From positions 201,258-265,257 of the forward strand of contig NZ_JMEX01000005.1 in the NCBI RefSeq assembly GCF_000760735.1: a DNA stretch of 64,000 nt. Reading direction: 5' to 3'. The stretch's first letter is position 1. Every line of letters begins with the position of its first letter. This document shows positions 36,725-47,077 of this stretch, in pieces. The notes under the pieces are model-generated. The model was not told the origin of the DNA and ran no database searches. It was given only the letters and a program-made list of their open reading frames with translations. The translations under genes and the position numbers were made by a program. The DNA comes from Rhodococcoides fascians A44A. GTDB taxonomy: Bacteria > Actinomycetota > Actinomycetes > Mycobacteriales > Mycobacteriaceae.

Positions 36725-38083
36725 CTACATCGACGCGATCAACCGCTCCACTCGCTCGTCGACGGAGCGGAACGGGTCCTTGCACAGAACGGTGCGTTGA
36801 GCCTGGTCGTTGAGCTTCAAGTGAACCCAGTCGACCGTGAAATCGCGGCCCGCATCCTGCGCGGCGGTGATGAATTCCCCGCGGAGCTTTGCGCGTGTCG
36901 TCTGGGGAGGCAGATCGACAGCCTCGTCGATCTGCTCGTCCTCGGTCAACCTCTTCGCAAGACCCTTGCGCTGGAGCAGGTCGAACACCCCGCGACCCCG
37001 TTTGATGTCGTGATAGGCCAGATCGAGCTGCGCGATCTTCGGGTCGGACAACTCCATCGAGTACCGATCCTGGTAGCGCTGGAACAACTTTCGCTTGATG
37101 ACCCAGTCGATCTCGGTGTCCACCTTGGCGAAATCCTGGGCTTCGACCGCGTCCAGAGTCCTACCCCACAGGTCCACGACCTGCTCGATCTGAGTGTTGG
37201 GCTCGCGCGTCTTCAGATGTTCGACCGCCCTGGCGTAGTACTCACGCTGAATCTCGAGTGCACTGGCCTGCCGTCCGCCGGCGAGGCGAACCGGCCGTCG
37301 ACCGGTCAGATCGTGACTGACCTCGCGGATCGCGCGGATGGGGTTGTCCAGCGCGAAGTCCCTGAAGGAGACCCCGGCCTCGATCATCTCGAGCACGAGA
37401 GCGGCCGTACCGACCTTGAGCATCGTGGTTGTCTCGGCCATGTTGGAATCACCGACGATGACGTGCAACCGGCGGTACTTCTCGGCGTCCGCATGCGGTT
37501 CGTCGCGCGTGTTGATGATGGGACGTGACCGGGTGGTCGCCGACGACACACCTTCCCAGATGTGTTCGGCGCGCTGCGACAGGCAGAAGGTGGCGGCTTT
37601 GGGCGTCTGCAGAATCTTCCCGGCGCCGCAGATGAGCTGGCGAGTGACGAGGAACGGCAGCAGCACATCCGAAATCCGCGAGAACTCTCCCGCTCGCTGG
37701 ACCAGGTAGTTCTCGTGGCAGCCGTAGGAATTGCCGGCCGAGTCGGTGTTGTTCTTGAACAGATAGATGTCCCCGCCGATACCTTCCTCGGCAAGCCGCT
37801 GCTCGGCGTCGATCAGCAGGTCCTCGAGGACTCGTTCACCGGCCCTGTCGTGAGTGACCAACTGCAGCAGACTGTCGCACTCGGCCGTCGCGTACTCGGG
37901 ATGCGACCCGACATCGAGGTACAGGCGCGCACCGTTACGGAGGAACACGTTGGAGCTACGGCCCCACGACACGACCCGGCGGAAGAGGTAGCGGGCCACC
38001 TCGTCCGGGCTCAGCCGCCTGTGCCCGTGAAAGGTACAGGTGACACCGAACTCGGTCTCGATGCCCATGATTCGTCGCTGCAC
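36725..38083 (-). CDS. pafA: Pup-protein ligase PafA
   Basis: Attaches the C-terminal glutamate of Pup to substrate lysines using ATP. Start GTG 38083 ([16 protein letters not shown]) gives 452 residues, the length I recall for the mycobacterial enzyme. The metal/ATP residue E9 and the catalytic base D57 ([16 protein letters not shown]) are in place, as are [22 protein letters not shown] and [14 protein letters not shown] longer ATG start at 38098 adds five residues without support. The promoter side faces a four-copy repeat array. Confidence 0.96.
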   Translation of the reverse strand: MQRRIMGIETEFGVTCTFHGHRRLSPDEVARYLFRRVVSWGRSSNVFLRNGARLYLDVGSHPEYATAECDSLLQLVTHDRAGERVLEDLLIDAEQRLAEEGIGGDIYLFKNNTDSAGNSYGCHENYLVQRAGEFSRISDVLLPFLVTRQLICGAGKILQTPKAATFCLSQRAEHIWEGVSSATTRSRPIINTRDEPHADAEKYRRLHVIVGDSNMAETTTMLKVGTAALVLEMIEAGVSFRDFALDNPIRAIREVSHDLTGRRPVRLAGGRQASALEIQREYYARAVEHLKTREPNTQIEQVVDLWGRTLDAVEAQDFAKVDTEIDWVIKRKLFQRYQDRYSMELSDPKIAQLDLAYHDIKRGRGVFDLLQRKGLAKRLTEDEQIDEAVDLPPQTTRAKLRGEFITAAQDAGRDFTVDWVHLKLNDQAQRTVLCKDPFRSVDERVERLIASM

Positions 38084-38169
38084 ACTTCGACAGTACAACG
38101 CAGACGCGCCGATGGAGCGTCCGAACGACGCACGGTGAAATTGTGTCGGTTTCCGCGGGCTGTCTGGCA

Positions 38170-38295
38170 GGAGTGGAGCCGGCAGGAACGACCCAGAAAG
38201 GCAGGAGTGGAGCCGGCAGGAACGACCTGGCAGGGCGGGAGTGGAGCCGGCAGGAACGACCCAGTGAGCCGGGAGTGGAGCCGGCAGGAACGACC
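38170..38295 (+). repeat. Tandem array, four copies, 34-bp period (GGAGTGGAGCC family)
   Basis: Four identical 24-bp units (GGAGTGGAGCC followed by GGCAGGAACGACC) start at 38170, 38204, 38238 and 38272. The 10-bp intervals between them differ in sequence. The array fills most of the 229-bp space between the pafA start and the PAP2-kinase gene and ends 5 bp before that gene's -10 element. It is related to, and inverted with respect to, the array at 39829. Confidence 0.95.
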
Positions 38296-38300
38296 GGCTC

Positions 38301-38306
38301 TAGGCT
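38301..38306 (+). promoter_or_regulatory. -10 element for the leaderless PAP2-kinase gene
   Basis: TAGGCT with 6 nt to GTG 38313. It sits immediately after the last repeat copy, so the array occupies the -35 and upstream region of this promoter. Confidence 0.45.
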
Positions 38307-38312
38307 GGGGTG

Positions 38313-39782
38313 GTGACCGAGACATCCCCCTCCTTGCCCGATCGCATCCACGCCTGGGATGTCAGATTGTTCGACCGAACCGCAGCCAGTCGTGCATCCG
38401 TCGCCGATCCGATTCTCCGAAACCTCAGCACTGCGGCGAACCACAGTGGCTTGTGGATCGCCGCGTCGGGAGTGTTGGCGAGCAAGCGGGGTCCGACTCG
38501 TCGCGGCGCGGTACGCGGGTTGTTGGCCGTGGCGGCAGCGAGTGCATTGGCGAACGGCGTCCTCAAGCCTGCGTTTCCCCGTAGCCGTCCTGGTTTCGAG
38601 CGGACCCCTTTCGTCCGTCGAGTGTTGTCACCGCCTGTGTCGTCTTCTTTCCCTTCCGGCCATTCGGCGTCGGCGGCTGCGTTCGTCACCGGCGTGGCGC
38701 TCGAATCTCCGCTCGCTGCAGCTGCTTTGGCGCCGGTGGCCGCGGCGGTGTGCTATTCACGGGTGCACACCGGAGTTCACTGGCCGACGGATGTGGTCGC
38801 CGGTGCCGCTCTCGGTGCCGGAATTGCGTTGTCGACGCGGCGGTGGTGGGCCGTACGCACGGAAGAACCTGCCGAGCTCGGCAGATCCGTTGCGGCGCCG
38901 CAGCTTCCGCGCGGCAAGAACATGCTGATCATGATCAACCCCGGATCCGGTTCCGACGACACGATAGAGGACGACATCCGACGCTTGTTGCCGGACGCCG
39001 ACCTGTTCCGGCCCGACACCGACGGGGACTTCACCACGCAACTCGAGGAGCGTATCGCCGCGACGTCGCCCACGGCACTCGGCGTGTGCGGCGGGGACGG
39101 GACAATCGTCAGCGTCGCGGAATCCGCCGTGCGGCACGACCTCCCACTCGCGGTGTTCCCGGGAGGAACTCTCAACCATTTCGCTCACGACGCCGGGGTC
39201 GCCGATGTCGCCGCCACCGCACGCAGCATCGAGAACGGAACCGCCGATCGTGTCGATCTCGCCCACGTCGTCGTCGACGGCCGGGATCGGATCTCGTTCG
39301 TCAACACTGCGACGTTCGGCGGATACCCGGACTCCGTGCGGCTGCGGGAGAAGCTGCAGGACCGCATCGGTAAATGGCCTGCTGCTGCCGTCGCGATGGT
39401 ACGAGTACTCGGCCGCGCCCAGCCGATGCAGATCGAGTTGGACGGCCGTCGGCAGGCAGTGTGGATGCTGTTCGTCGGGAACGGCCAGTACGCGCCCACG
39501 GACCGGGTTCCGATGTCCAGGCCCTCGATAGGTTCCGGCACGCTGGACCTGAGGTATCTGCCGTCGACTCCGTTCCTGTCTCGTACCCGGCTCGTTCTGG
39601 CGGCACTCACCGGAACGCTCGGATCGTCGTCGACCTACGTCCACTCGTCGGTTCACTCGCTGAAGGTCGCCGTCGAAGGCCCCGAAGTCGCGCTCGCCAC
39701 CGACGGCGAAGTCACCGCAGACGGTCGCACATTCGAATTCGGCGTCGACGAGAACGGCCTCGCGCTCTACCGAGATCGATAG
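38313..39782 (+). CDS. PAP2-family phosphatase fused to diacylglycerol kinase-type lipid kinase
   Basis: Single 489-residue chain with two opposing lipid activities. Residues about 1-180 are a PAP2 phosphatase with the three-part signature KPAFPRSRP, SSFPSGHSAS and YSRVHTGVHWPTDVVAG. Residues about 195-489 are a DAGK/YegS-type kinase with MLIMINPGSGSDD, VCGGDGTIVSVAESA, AVFPGGTLNHFAHDAG and the C-terminal beta domain. Likely acts on membrane lipid phosphates or polyprenyl phosphates; the substrate is unknown. The gene interrupts the Pup-proteasome locus and is bracketed by inverted repeat arrays. Start GTG 38313 (or 38310) follows a TAGGCT element. Confidence 0.9.
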   Translation: MTETSPSLPDRIHAWDVRLFDRTAASRASVADPILRNLSTAANHSGLWIAASGVLASKRGPTRRGAVRGLLAVAAASALANGVLKPAFPRSRPGFERTPFVRRVLSPPVSSSFPSGHSASAAAFVTGVALESPLAAAALAPVAAAVCYSRVHTGVHWPTDVVAGAALGAGIALSTRRWWAVRTEEPAELGRSVAAPQLPRGKNMLIMINPGSGSDDTIEDDIRRLLPDADLFRPDTDGDFTTQLEERIAATSPTALGVCGGDGTIVSVAESAVRHDLPLAVFPGGTLNHFAHDAGVADVAATARSIENGTADRVDLAHVVVDGRDRISFVNTATFGGYPDSVRLREKLQDRIGKWPAAAVAMVRVLGRAQPMQIELDGRRQAVWMLFVGNGQYAPTDRVPMSRPSIGSGTLDLRYLPSTPFLSRTRLVLAALTGTLGSSSTYVHSSVHSLKVAVEGPEVALATDGEVTADGRTFEFGVDENGLALYRDR

Positions 39783-39828
39783 AACACGAGGCCGCAGGCT
39801 CCCGAAGATGAAGGCAGGGCGCTACTCA

Positions 39829-39956
39829 GGTCATTCCTCGGGCTCCACTCCCGGGATTACCCAGGTCATTCCGCTGGCTCCACTCCCGGCTCTACTCAGG
39901 TCATTCCGCGGGCTCCACTCCCGGCACTACTCAGGTCATTCCGCGGGCTCCACTCT
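39829..39956 (-). repeat. Tandem array, four copies, 35-bp period (GGAGTGGAGCC family, inverted)
   Basis: Four 23-bp units on the minus strand (GGAGTGGAGCC followed by CGCGGAATGACC, with single-base variants) occupy plus-strand starts 39829, 39864, 39899 and 39934. The last unit runs into prcA and supplies its final codons and TGA stop. The unit is a close variant of those at 38170 and 18892. Confidence 0.95.
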
Positions 39957-40727
39957 CGGCTGCCCGGGCGTGGGTTCCTGGTCGGCGGCGTCGCGCCGAG
40001 GAAGCATGTCCTGCAGCGCAGCTCCGGCGATGCGCCTGAACGCCCGCCGGGGCCGTCCCTGATCCAGCACGGCGACCTCGAGAGCGCTGACCTCGAGCAC
40101 CTTCTTCTCCGGCTCCGTGCCGCCCTGTCCCGCCGGCGACGCAGCCGGTGCTGCGCCCGCCTCGAGTGCGGCAACCGAGATCTTCACAGCCGAGGCCAAG
40201 TCGAGCCCGGTGCGGTAGGACTCCTTGAGGGCGGTGACGATCGGCTCGGTGGTGCCACCCATGACGACGAAGTCCTGCTCGTCGACGATCGATCCGTCGT
40301 AGGTGATCCGGTAGAGCTGGCTGGCGACCGGTTCGTCGGAATGGGACACCTCGGCGACGCAGATCTCCACCTCGTACGGCTTGAGCTGTTCGGTGAAGAT
40401 GGTTCCGAGCGCCTGAGCGTACGTCTTCGCCAGAGATCGACCCGTCACGTCGCGCCTGTCGTAGGTGTAACCCTTGGTGTCCGCGTGGAGGATGCCTGCC
40501 TTGCGCAGGTTCTCGAACTCGTTGTACTTCCCCACCGCGGCGAACCCGAGGCGGTCGTAGAGTTCGCTCACCTTGTGCAGCGCCGACGACCGGTTCTCCG
40601 CCACGAACAGCACCCCGTCCGCGAAGGACAGCACGATGACGCTTCTACCGCGGGCGATACCCTTGCGCGCGAGCTCGGAGCGATCGCGCATGATCTGCTC
40701 GGCCGACGCGTAGTACGGCATGGTCAT
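39936..40727 (-). CDS. prcA: Proteasome alpha subunit PrcA
   Basis: Outer-ring subunit of the 20S proteasome; gates entry and docks Mpa. The 263 residues begin [45 protein letters not shown], the actinobacterial alpha pattern. After about residue 225 the tail is low-complexity and charged, and its last residues (RVEPAE) and stop codon are encoded by a copy of the intergenic repeat. ATGA overlap with prcB. Confidence 0.95.
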   Translation of the reverse strand: MTMPYYASAEQIMRDRSELARKGIARGRSVIVLSFADGVLFVAENRSSALHKVSELYDRLGFAAVGKYNEFENLRKAGILHADTKGYTYDRRDVTGRSLAKTYAQALGTIFTEQLKPYEVEICVAEVSHSDEPVASQLYRITYDGSIVDEQDFVVMGGTTEPIVTALKESYRTGLDLASAVKISVAALEAGAAPAASPAGQGGTEPEKKVLEVSALEVAVLDQGRPRRAFRRIAGAALQDMLPRRDAADQEPTPGQPRVEPAE

Positions 40728-41623
40728 GACGCAGTCCCCCCTTCGATCGTGCGGTCGGCGATGACGGCGCGAGCTGCGGCCGAGATGCGATCCTCGGCCA
40801 CTTCGTCGGCGCCGACACTGGTGATGGTCACCGCGGTCGGGTAGATCCCGCGGGTCACGTCAGGTCCACCCGTCGCGGAGTCGTCGTCCGCCGCGTCGAA
40901 CAGCGACTCCACGGCCGCCCGCAACGCGTCGTCCTCGCTCAGCCCGGGGGCGTAGAGCTTCTTGAGTGCCGACTTCGCGAACAGCGAACCCGACCCGACC
41001 GCGTGATACCCCGACCGTTCTTCGTAACGTCCGCCGACGACGTCGTAGGACACGATGCGACCGGCGCGATCGGGATCTGCGATGTCCACGTCGAAACCGA
41101 CGAGCAACGGCACCGCGGCCAGACCCTGCATTGCCGCACCGAGGTTGCTCCGCACCATCGACGACAGCTTGTTCGCCTTGCCGTTGAACGTCAGCGGCAC
41201 GCCCTCGATCTTCTCGTAATGCTCGAGTTCGACCGCGAACAGACGAACGAGTTCGATGGCGATACCCGCCGTTCCGGCGATGCCGGCCGCCGAGAACTCA
41301 TCCGTGACGAACACCTTCTGCATGTCTCTGTTGGCAATCAGATTGCCCTGCGTGGCACGGCGATCACCGGCGATGAGCACGCCACCGGCGTACGTCACCG
41401 CCACGATCGTCGTGCCGTGCGGTGCCAGGTCCGAGTGCACCGGGTTTCCTCCGCGGTCGCTCGTGAGGCCCCGCTCGTCCAGACCGCCGGAAAACTGCAT
41501 CCGGCTCTCGGGGAGGAGGTGCGGGGCGTGATCACGCAGATGGTCGGTGAACGAGGAGTGATGCGAGCCGAACGCCGGCAGAAAATCGGCCGCCGAGGGG
41601 TTCGCGCTGCGATCCACCGTCAC
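40724..41623 (-). CDS. prcB: Proteasome beta subunit PrcB
   Basis: Catalytic inner-ring subunit of the 20S proteasome. The 299-residue precursor carries a ~70-residue propeptide; cleavage between G70 and T71 ([16 protein letters not shown]) frees the N-terminal threonine nucleophile. [12 protein letters not shown] and the [19 protein letters not shown] block are typical. Overlaps both pup (ATGA at 41620-41623) and prcA, so pup-prcB-prcA are translationally coupled. Confidence 0.96.
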   Translation of the reverse strand: MTVDRSANPSAADFLPAFGSHHSSFTDHLRDHAPHLLPESRMQFSGGLDERGLTSDRGGNPVHSDLAPHGTTIVAVTYAGGVLIAGDRRATQGNLIANRDMQKVFVTDEFSAAGIAGTAGIAIELVRLFAVELEHYEKIEGVPLTFNGKANKLSSMVRSNLGAAMQGLAAVPLLVGFDVDIADPDRAGRIVSYDVVGGRYEERSGYHAVGSGSLFAKSALKKLYAPGLSEDDALRAAVESLFDAADDDSATGGPDVTRGIYPTAVTITSVGADEVAEDRISAAARAVIADRTIEGGTAS

Positions 41624-41814
41624 TGGCCGCCCTTCTGAACGTAGGCGCGGACGAAGTCCTCGGCGTTTTCCTCGAGCACGTCGTCGATCTCGTCGAGGAG
41701 GTCGTCGGTCTCTTCGGCCAACTTCTCGCGTCGTTCCTGACCGCCACCGGCCTCGCCGGGAACCTCGTCGTCGCCGTCACCACCGCCAGAGCGTCGTGTC
41801 TGCTCCTGAGCCAT
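41620..41814 (-). CDS. pup: Prokaryotic ubiquitin-like protein Pup
   Basis: Protein tag for proteasomal degradation, 64 residues. It is largely disordered with a GGGDGDDE stretch, has the Mpa-binding coiled-coil segment [21 protein letters not shown] and ends in the diagnostic GGQ. Because the last residue is Gln, it must be deamidated by Dop before PafA can use it. A strong ribosome-binding site AAGGAGGT lies 8 nt upstream. Confidence 0.97.
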   Translation of the reverse strand: MAQEQTRRSGGGDGDDEVPGEAGGGQERREKLAEETDDLLDEIDDVLEENAEDFVRAYVQKGGQ

Positions 41815-41822
41815 AGTCGTCG

Positions 41823-41830
41823 ACCTCCTT
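41823..41830 (-). promoter_or_regulatory. Strong Shine-Dalgarno sequence of pup
   Basis: AAGGAGGT on the minus strand, 8 nt before the pup ATG; a full match to the 16S 3' end. It is the strongest such site noticed in the window and fits a gene needing high translation. Confidence 0.8.
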
Positions 41831-41911
41831 ACGTCATCGCAGTACCTGCTCGGACCTTCACCCTACCGATCACAGAGCGTCATGGGGCGTCAAGACGCGA
41901 CGGCAATCGAC

Positions 41912-43411
41912 TCAGGACGTGAGTTGGTCCACCAGTTCCGCCGCGGTGTTCACGCTTTCCAGCAGTTCGCCGACATGAGATTTGCTTCCACGCAGCGGTT
42001 CCAACGTCGGAATACGCACCAGCGAGTCGCCGCCGAGATCGAAGATCACCGAATCCCAACTCGCAGCCGCGATATCGGCGCCGAACTTACGCAACACCTC
42101 GCCTCGGAAGTACGCGCGCGTGTCGGACGGCGGAGTGGAGACGGCGTCGAGCACCTGCTGTTCGGTGACCAGCCGTTCCATCGACCCGCGCGCGACGAGC
42201 CGGTTGTAGAGCCCCTTGTCCAACCGAACGTCCGAGTACTGGAGGTCGACCAGATGCAGTCGCGGCGCCGACCACCCGAGGCCTTCGCGCTGACGGAACC
42301 CTTCGAGCAGACGCAGTTTGGCCGGCCAGTCCAGCAGGTTCGCGCACTCCATCGGATCGCGTTCGAGAAGGTCGAGAACCATGGCCCACTTGTCCAGAAT
42401 GTCCGCGACACGAGGATCGTTCTTGCCCTCGCCTGCAACGAACTTCGCCACCCTCTGGTGATAGATCCGCTGCAACGCGAGGGCGGTCAGCTCCCGCCCG
42501 TCCGTCAGTGCGACCGTCTGACGAAGCGTCGGGTCGTGGCTGATCTGGTGAACCGCGGTGACCGGCCGAGCGAGCTGCAGGTCGGACAGATCGACGCCTG
42601 CTTCGATGATGTCGAGAACCAGCGCCGTGGTACCTACCTTGAGATACGTGGCCATCTCCGCGAGGTTGGCGTCGCCGATGATGCAATGCAGCCTGCGGTA
42701 CTTGTCCGCGTCCGCGTGCGGCTCGTCACGGGTGTTGATGATCCCGCGCTTCAGCGTCGTCTCCAGACCGACCTCGACCTCGATGTAGTCCGCTCGTTGA
42801 GACAACTGGAACCCGGACTCGTCACCGGACTGGCCGATGCCGACGCGACCGGATCCGGTGATGACCTGGCGGGACGCGAAGAACGGTGACAGCCCGGCGA
42901 TGACGGCCGAGAACGGAGTCGCGCGGGACATGAGGTAGTTCTCGTGGGTGCCGTAGGACGCGCCCTTGCCGTCCACGTTGTTCTTGTACAACTGCAAGCG
43001 CGGTGCACCGGGAACACTCGACGCGTGACGCGCCGCGGCCTCCATCACGCGTTCGCCTGCCTTGTCCCAGATCACCGCGTCGAGCGGGTCTCGAACCTCG
43101 GGAGCCGAGTACTCGGGATGCGCGTGATCTACGTACAGACGGGCGCCGTTGGTGAGGATCATGTTCGCGGCGCCGACCTCGTCGGCGTCGATTACGGGAG
43201 CGGGCCCACTGAAACGACCCAGGTCGAATCCGCGCGCATCACGAAGCGGCGACTCGACCTCGTAGTCCCACCGGGTTCGCTTCGCCCGCGGAACTCCCGC
43301 AGCCGCCGCGTACGCGAGCACCGCCTGGGTCGAGGTGAGGATCGGGTTGGCCGTGGGTTCGGTCGGGGACGAGATTCCGTACTCGACCTCGATACCGATG
43401 ATGCGCTCCAT
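41912..43411 (-). CDS. dop: Pup deamidase/depupylase Dop
   Basis: Deamidates the C-terminal Gln of Pup and removes Pup from substrates. The 499 residues share the PafA fold: E8 in IIGIEVEYG, catalytic D95 in [38 protein letters not shown] and [13 protein letters not shown]. It contains the extra segment around residues 40-80 ([19 protein letters not shown]) that distinguishes Dop from PafA. A TAGGCT element 7 nt before the ATG suggests leaderless transcription. It is followed after 97 bp by pup. Confidence 0.96.
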   Translation of the reverse strand: MERIIGIEVEYGISSPTEPTANPILTSTQAVLAYAAAAGVPRAKRTRWDYEVESPLRDARGFDLGRFSGPAPVIDADEVGAANMILTNGARLYVDHAHPEYSAPEVRDPLDAVIWDKAGERVMEAAARHASSVPGAPRLQLYKNNVDGKGASYGTHENYLMSRATPFSAVIAGLSPFFASRQVITGSGRVGIGQSGDESGFQLSQRADYIEVEVGLETTLKRGIINTRDEPHADADKYRRLHCIIGDANLAEMATYLKVGTTALVLDIIEAGVDLSDLQLARPVTAVHQISHDPTLRQTVALTDGRELTALALQRIYHQRVAKFVAGEGKNDPRVADILDKWAMVLDLLERDPMECANLLDWPAKLRLLEGFRQREGLGWSAPRLHLVDLQYSDVRLDKGLYNRLVARGSMERLVTEQQVLDAVSTPPSDTRAYFRGEVLRKFGADIAAASWDSVIFDLGGDSLVRIPTLEPLRGSKSHVGELLESVNTAAELVDQLTS

Positions 43412-43418
43412 GGCCCCG

Positions 43419-43424
43419 AGCCTA
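43419..43424 (-). promoter_or_regulatory. -10 element for leaderless dop
   Basis: TAGGCT on the minus strand, 7 nt before the dop ATG and just downstream of the strong hairpin that ends mpa. Confidence 0.5.
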
Positions 43425-43452
43425 GGTGATCGCGCCGTCCGTCCGTGGAACC

Positions 43453-43492
43453 GACGCTGCCCGCGACCGTCACAGCGGTCGCGGGCAGCGTC
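43453..43492 (-). terminator. 17-bp stem hairpin downstream of mpa
   Basis: GACGCTGCCCGCGACCG (43453-43469) and CGGTCGCGGGCAGCGTC (43476-43492) are perfect complements around a 6-nt loop. It begins 15 bp after the mpa stop. No T-run follows, as is common for actinobacterial terminators. It should insulate mpa from dop-pup-prcBA. Confidence 0.8.
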
Positions 43493-43507
43493 GAACTCCT
43501 CGAATCC

Positions 43508-45280
43508 TTACAGGTACTGGCCGGTGTTCGACTCGGTGTCGATGGCCCGCGACGCACTGGCGTTCTTGCCTGTGACCAGCGTCCGGATGTAGACGATGCG
43601 CTCGCCCTTCTTGCCCGAGATTCGCGCCCAGTCGTCCGGATTGGTCGTGTTGGGCAGGTCCTCGTTCTCCGCGAACTCGTCGACGATGGAGTCGAAGAGG
43701 TGCTGGACCCGCAAACCCGGATTACCGGACTCCAGAACCGATTTGATCGCGTACTTCTTGGAGCGGTCGACGATGTTCTGGATCATTGCACCCGAGTTGA
43801 AGTCCTTGAAGTACAGAACTTCCTTGTCCCCGTTGGCGTAGGTGACCTCGAGGAACCTGTTGTCCTCGCTCTCGGCGTACATGCGGTCCACGACACGTTC
43901 GATCATCGCGCGGACGCACGAGGTCCGGTCGCCGCCGAACTCGGCGAGATCGTCCGCGTTGACCGGCAACGAATCCGTCAGGTACTTGGAGAAGATGTCC
44001 TGCGCAGACTCGGCGTCCGGACGTTCGATCTTGATCTTGACGTCGAGGCGCCCCGGGCGAAGGATCGCGGGATCGATCATGTCCTCGCGATTGGACGCAC
44101 CGATCACGATGACGTTCTCCAGCCCTTCCACACCGTCGATCTCGGCGAGAAGCTGCGGAACGACCGTCGTCTCGACGTCCGAGGACACACCGGAACCACG
44201 CGTACGGAAGATCGAGTCCATCTCGTCGAAGAACACGATCACCGGCGTGCCCTCGGAGGCCTTCTCGCGCGCACGCTGGAAGATCAACCGAATGTGCCGT
44301 TCGGTCTCGCCGACGAACTTGTTGAGCAGCTCGGGGCCCTTGATGTTGAGGAAGAACGACTTGGCTTCCTTGGCATCCTGGCCGCGCGCCTCGGCGATCT
44401 TCTTGGCGAGCGAGTTGGCGACGGCCTTGGCGATCAGAGTCTTGCCGCAGCCGGGCGGCCCGTACAGCAGAACACCTTTCGGAGGCCTGAGCGAGTACTC
44501 GCGGAAGAGGTCCTTGTGCAGAAACGGCAATTCGACGGCGTCTCGGATCTGCTCGATCTGGCGACCGAGACCGCCGATGTCCTCGTAGCCGACGTCCGGA
44601 ACTTCCTCGAGCACCAAGTCCTCGACCTCGGCCTTGGGGACCCGCTCGAAGGCGTAGCCGGCCTTCGTGTCGACGAGCAGCGAGTCACCGGGACGCAGCT
44701 TGCGCGACGGCTCGTCCGGGTCGTCGATGCCCTCGTCGTTCGCCATGTCGACGAGCGGCTTGGCGAGCCACACCACGCGTTCCTCGTCGGCATGGCCGAC
44801 GACCAGTGCCCGCGAACCGTCTCCGAGAAGTTCACGGAGCGTGCTGATCTCGCCGACCTGTTCGAAGGAACCGGCCTCGACGATGGTGAGTGCCTCGTTG
44901 AGCCGTACCGTCTGACCCGCAGCCAACGACGAGGACTCGACGTTGGGTGAGCACGCGAGGCGCATCTTGCGACCGGACGTGAAGACGTCGACGGTGTCGT
45001 CTTCGTGGACGGCCATGAGAATGCCGTAGCCGCTGGGCGGTTGACCCAGCCGGTCCACTTCCTCGCGCAGTGCGATCAACTGCTGACGAGCTTCCTTGAG
45101 CGTGTCCATCAATTTGGAGTTGCGCAACGACAGCGAGTCGATGCGGGACTCCAGTTCACGGACACGCTCCGGCGATTCTCCGAGCCCACCGAGCTGACGC
45201 CTCAGCGACGCCGCCTCGGCACGTAGCTCCTCGAGTTCCGCCCGGGCCGCAGCCGAATCCGGATTGTCTGTTGAGCTCAT
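43508..45280 (-). CDS. mpa: Proteasome-associated AAA+ ATPase Mpa/ARC
   Basis: Hexameric unfoldase that recognises Pup and feeds substrates into PrcAB. Start ATG 45280 with GGGAGGAG just upstream gives 590 residues; a longer frame to 45346 is unlikely. Domains: N-terminal coiled coil (about 10-55), the interdomain region, AAA+ domain with [16 protein letters not shown] (Walker A) and [16 protein letters not shown] (Walker B), and the C-terminal tail ending GQYL, whose penultimate-type tyrosine docks in the PrcA pockets. Confidence 0.96.
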   Translation of the reverse strand: MSSTDNPDSAAARAELEELRAEAASLRRQLGGLGESPERVRELESRIDSLSLRNSKLMDTLKEARQQLIALREEVDRLGQPPSGYGILMAVHEDDTVDVFTSGRKMRLACSPNVESSSLAAGQTVRLNEALTIVEAGSFEQVGEISTLRELLGDGSRALVVGHADEERVVWLAKPLVDMANDEGIDDPDEPSRKLRPGDSLLVDTKAGYAFERVPKAEVEDLVLEEVPDVGYEDIGGLGRQIEQIRDAVELPFLHKDLFREYSLRPPKGVLLYGPPGCGKTLIAKAVANSLAKKIAEARGQDAKEAKSFFLNIKGPELLNKFVGETERHIRLIFQRAREKASEGTPVIVFFDEMDSIFRTRGSGVSSDVETTVVPQLLAEIDGVEGLENVIVIGASNREDMIDPAILRPGRLDVKIKIERPDAESAQDIFSKYLTDSLPVNADDLAEFGGDRTSCVRAMIERVVDRMYAESEDNRFLEVTYANGDKEVLYFKDFNSGAMIQNIVDRSKKYAIKSVLESGNPGLRVQHLFDSIVDEFAENEDLPNTTNPDDWARISGKKGERIVYIRTLVTGKNASASRAIDTESNTGQYL

Positions 45281-45460
45281 GAGCGACTCCTCCCAGTGAA
45301 GATCAGTCAACGCTACCGGCAGTTTCACGAATGTGCGTGTGGACACGTTCGAGCACCGCGCACTTGTGACCGATCGGTTGCACCCCGGACGGGCGGATCG
45401 GCCATGTTAGCCTCACCTGACCAATACGGTCCGACGCTATCTCGAAATGGGGCTTCACCA

Positions 45461-45961
45461 GTGAACAAGCGCATCACCTCGGCGTTCGCGGCTGCTGCTG
45501 CCACCGCGCTGCTCGTCACCGGCTGCGGTGGAAGCGATGATTCCGATCACGCCGATCACAGTTCGGAATCCGCCGCTGCGTCGACCACCGAAGCGGCAAC
45601 GACGACGGCCGACGCCGCGGTTGCTGCACCGACGACGGCGGAACTCACCGACTCGTTGACCCTCATCGTCGCTCCCGATGTCGACGCCGCCACCAAGGCC
45701 GCGGAGATCGAGAACGGCCAGGCGCGGATCGCGAACCTGGAACAGATGACGGCTGCGCTCGCGAACTACGGCGAGATCACGTTCGACGTGTCCGAGCCGA
45801 CGGTGGAGGGCGAAACTGCCACCGCGGACGTTGCCATCGCGACGCCGCGAGGAACAGCGGCACCCTCGCCCAACACCTGGGTTCTGATCGACGGCAAGTG
45901 GAAGGTTTCCGACGCGTCCGCGTGCGCGTTGCTCGCCATGGGACAGGCGCCCTGCGTCTAG
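45461..45961 (+). CDS. LppK/MTB12-like lipoprotein
   Basis: Predicted lipoprotein: GTG 45461 gives VNKRITSAFAAAAATALLVTGCGG with lipobox LVTGC, C22 being the lipidated residue. A Ser/Ala/Thr-rich linker follows (about 25-60), then a domain with TDSLTLIVAPDVDAATKAAEIENG and VLIDGKWKVSDASACALL, similar to the low-molecular-weight antigen MTB12 and LppK (Rv2116, same position next to mpa). Role unknown. As a lipoprotein it is a potential substrate of the Lnt encoded at 3740. A TAGCCT at 45408 may be its -10 element. Confidence 0.82.
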   Translation: MNKRITSAFAAAAATALLVTGCGGSDDSDHADHSSESAAASTTEAATTTADAAVAAPTTAELTDSLTLIVAPDVDAATKAAEIENGQARIANLEQMTAALANYGEITFDVSEPTVEGETATADVAIATPRGTAAPSPNTWVLIDGKWKVSDASACALLAMGQAPCV

Positions 45962-45965
45962 CTCG

Positions 45966-46964
<999 letters not shown>

Positions 46965-47064
46965 CTACCTCTTTCGCTTTGCAGAACAGATCCGGTGGGC
47001 CCGGCGGGCCGACACTCGGCCGCCTAAGACTACGGCCTTGCGTGAATCTGTCGGTCCACGGGCT

Positions 47065-47070
47065 TAGTCT
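47065..47070 (+). promoter_or_regulatory. -10 element for the leaderless RecB-like gene
   Basis: TAGTCT followed by 7 nt and GTG 47078; the 119-bp region to trmI therefore holds a divergent promoter pair. Confidence 0.45.
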
Positions 47071-47077
47071 GCAGAGC

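Noticed and set aside
38170-38295. CRISPR-like appearance of the 34-bp array
   Set aside because: Conserved 24-bp units are separated by only 10-bp intervals, far shorter than CRISPR spacers, and no cas gene is nearby. The related units inside cobN and prcA also argue against a CRISPR array.
41860-41893. A -35/-10 promoter for pup
   Set aside because: TTGACG and TAGGGT are present upstream but 22 bp apart, too far for a normal promoter.
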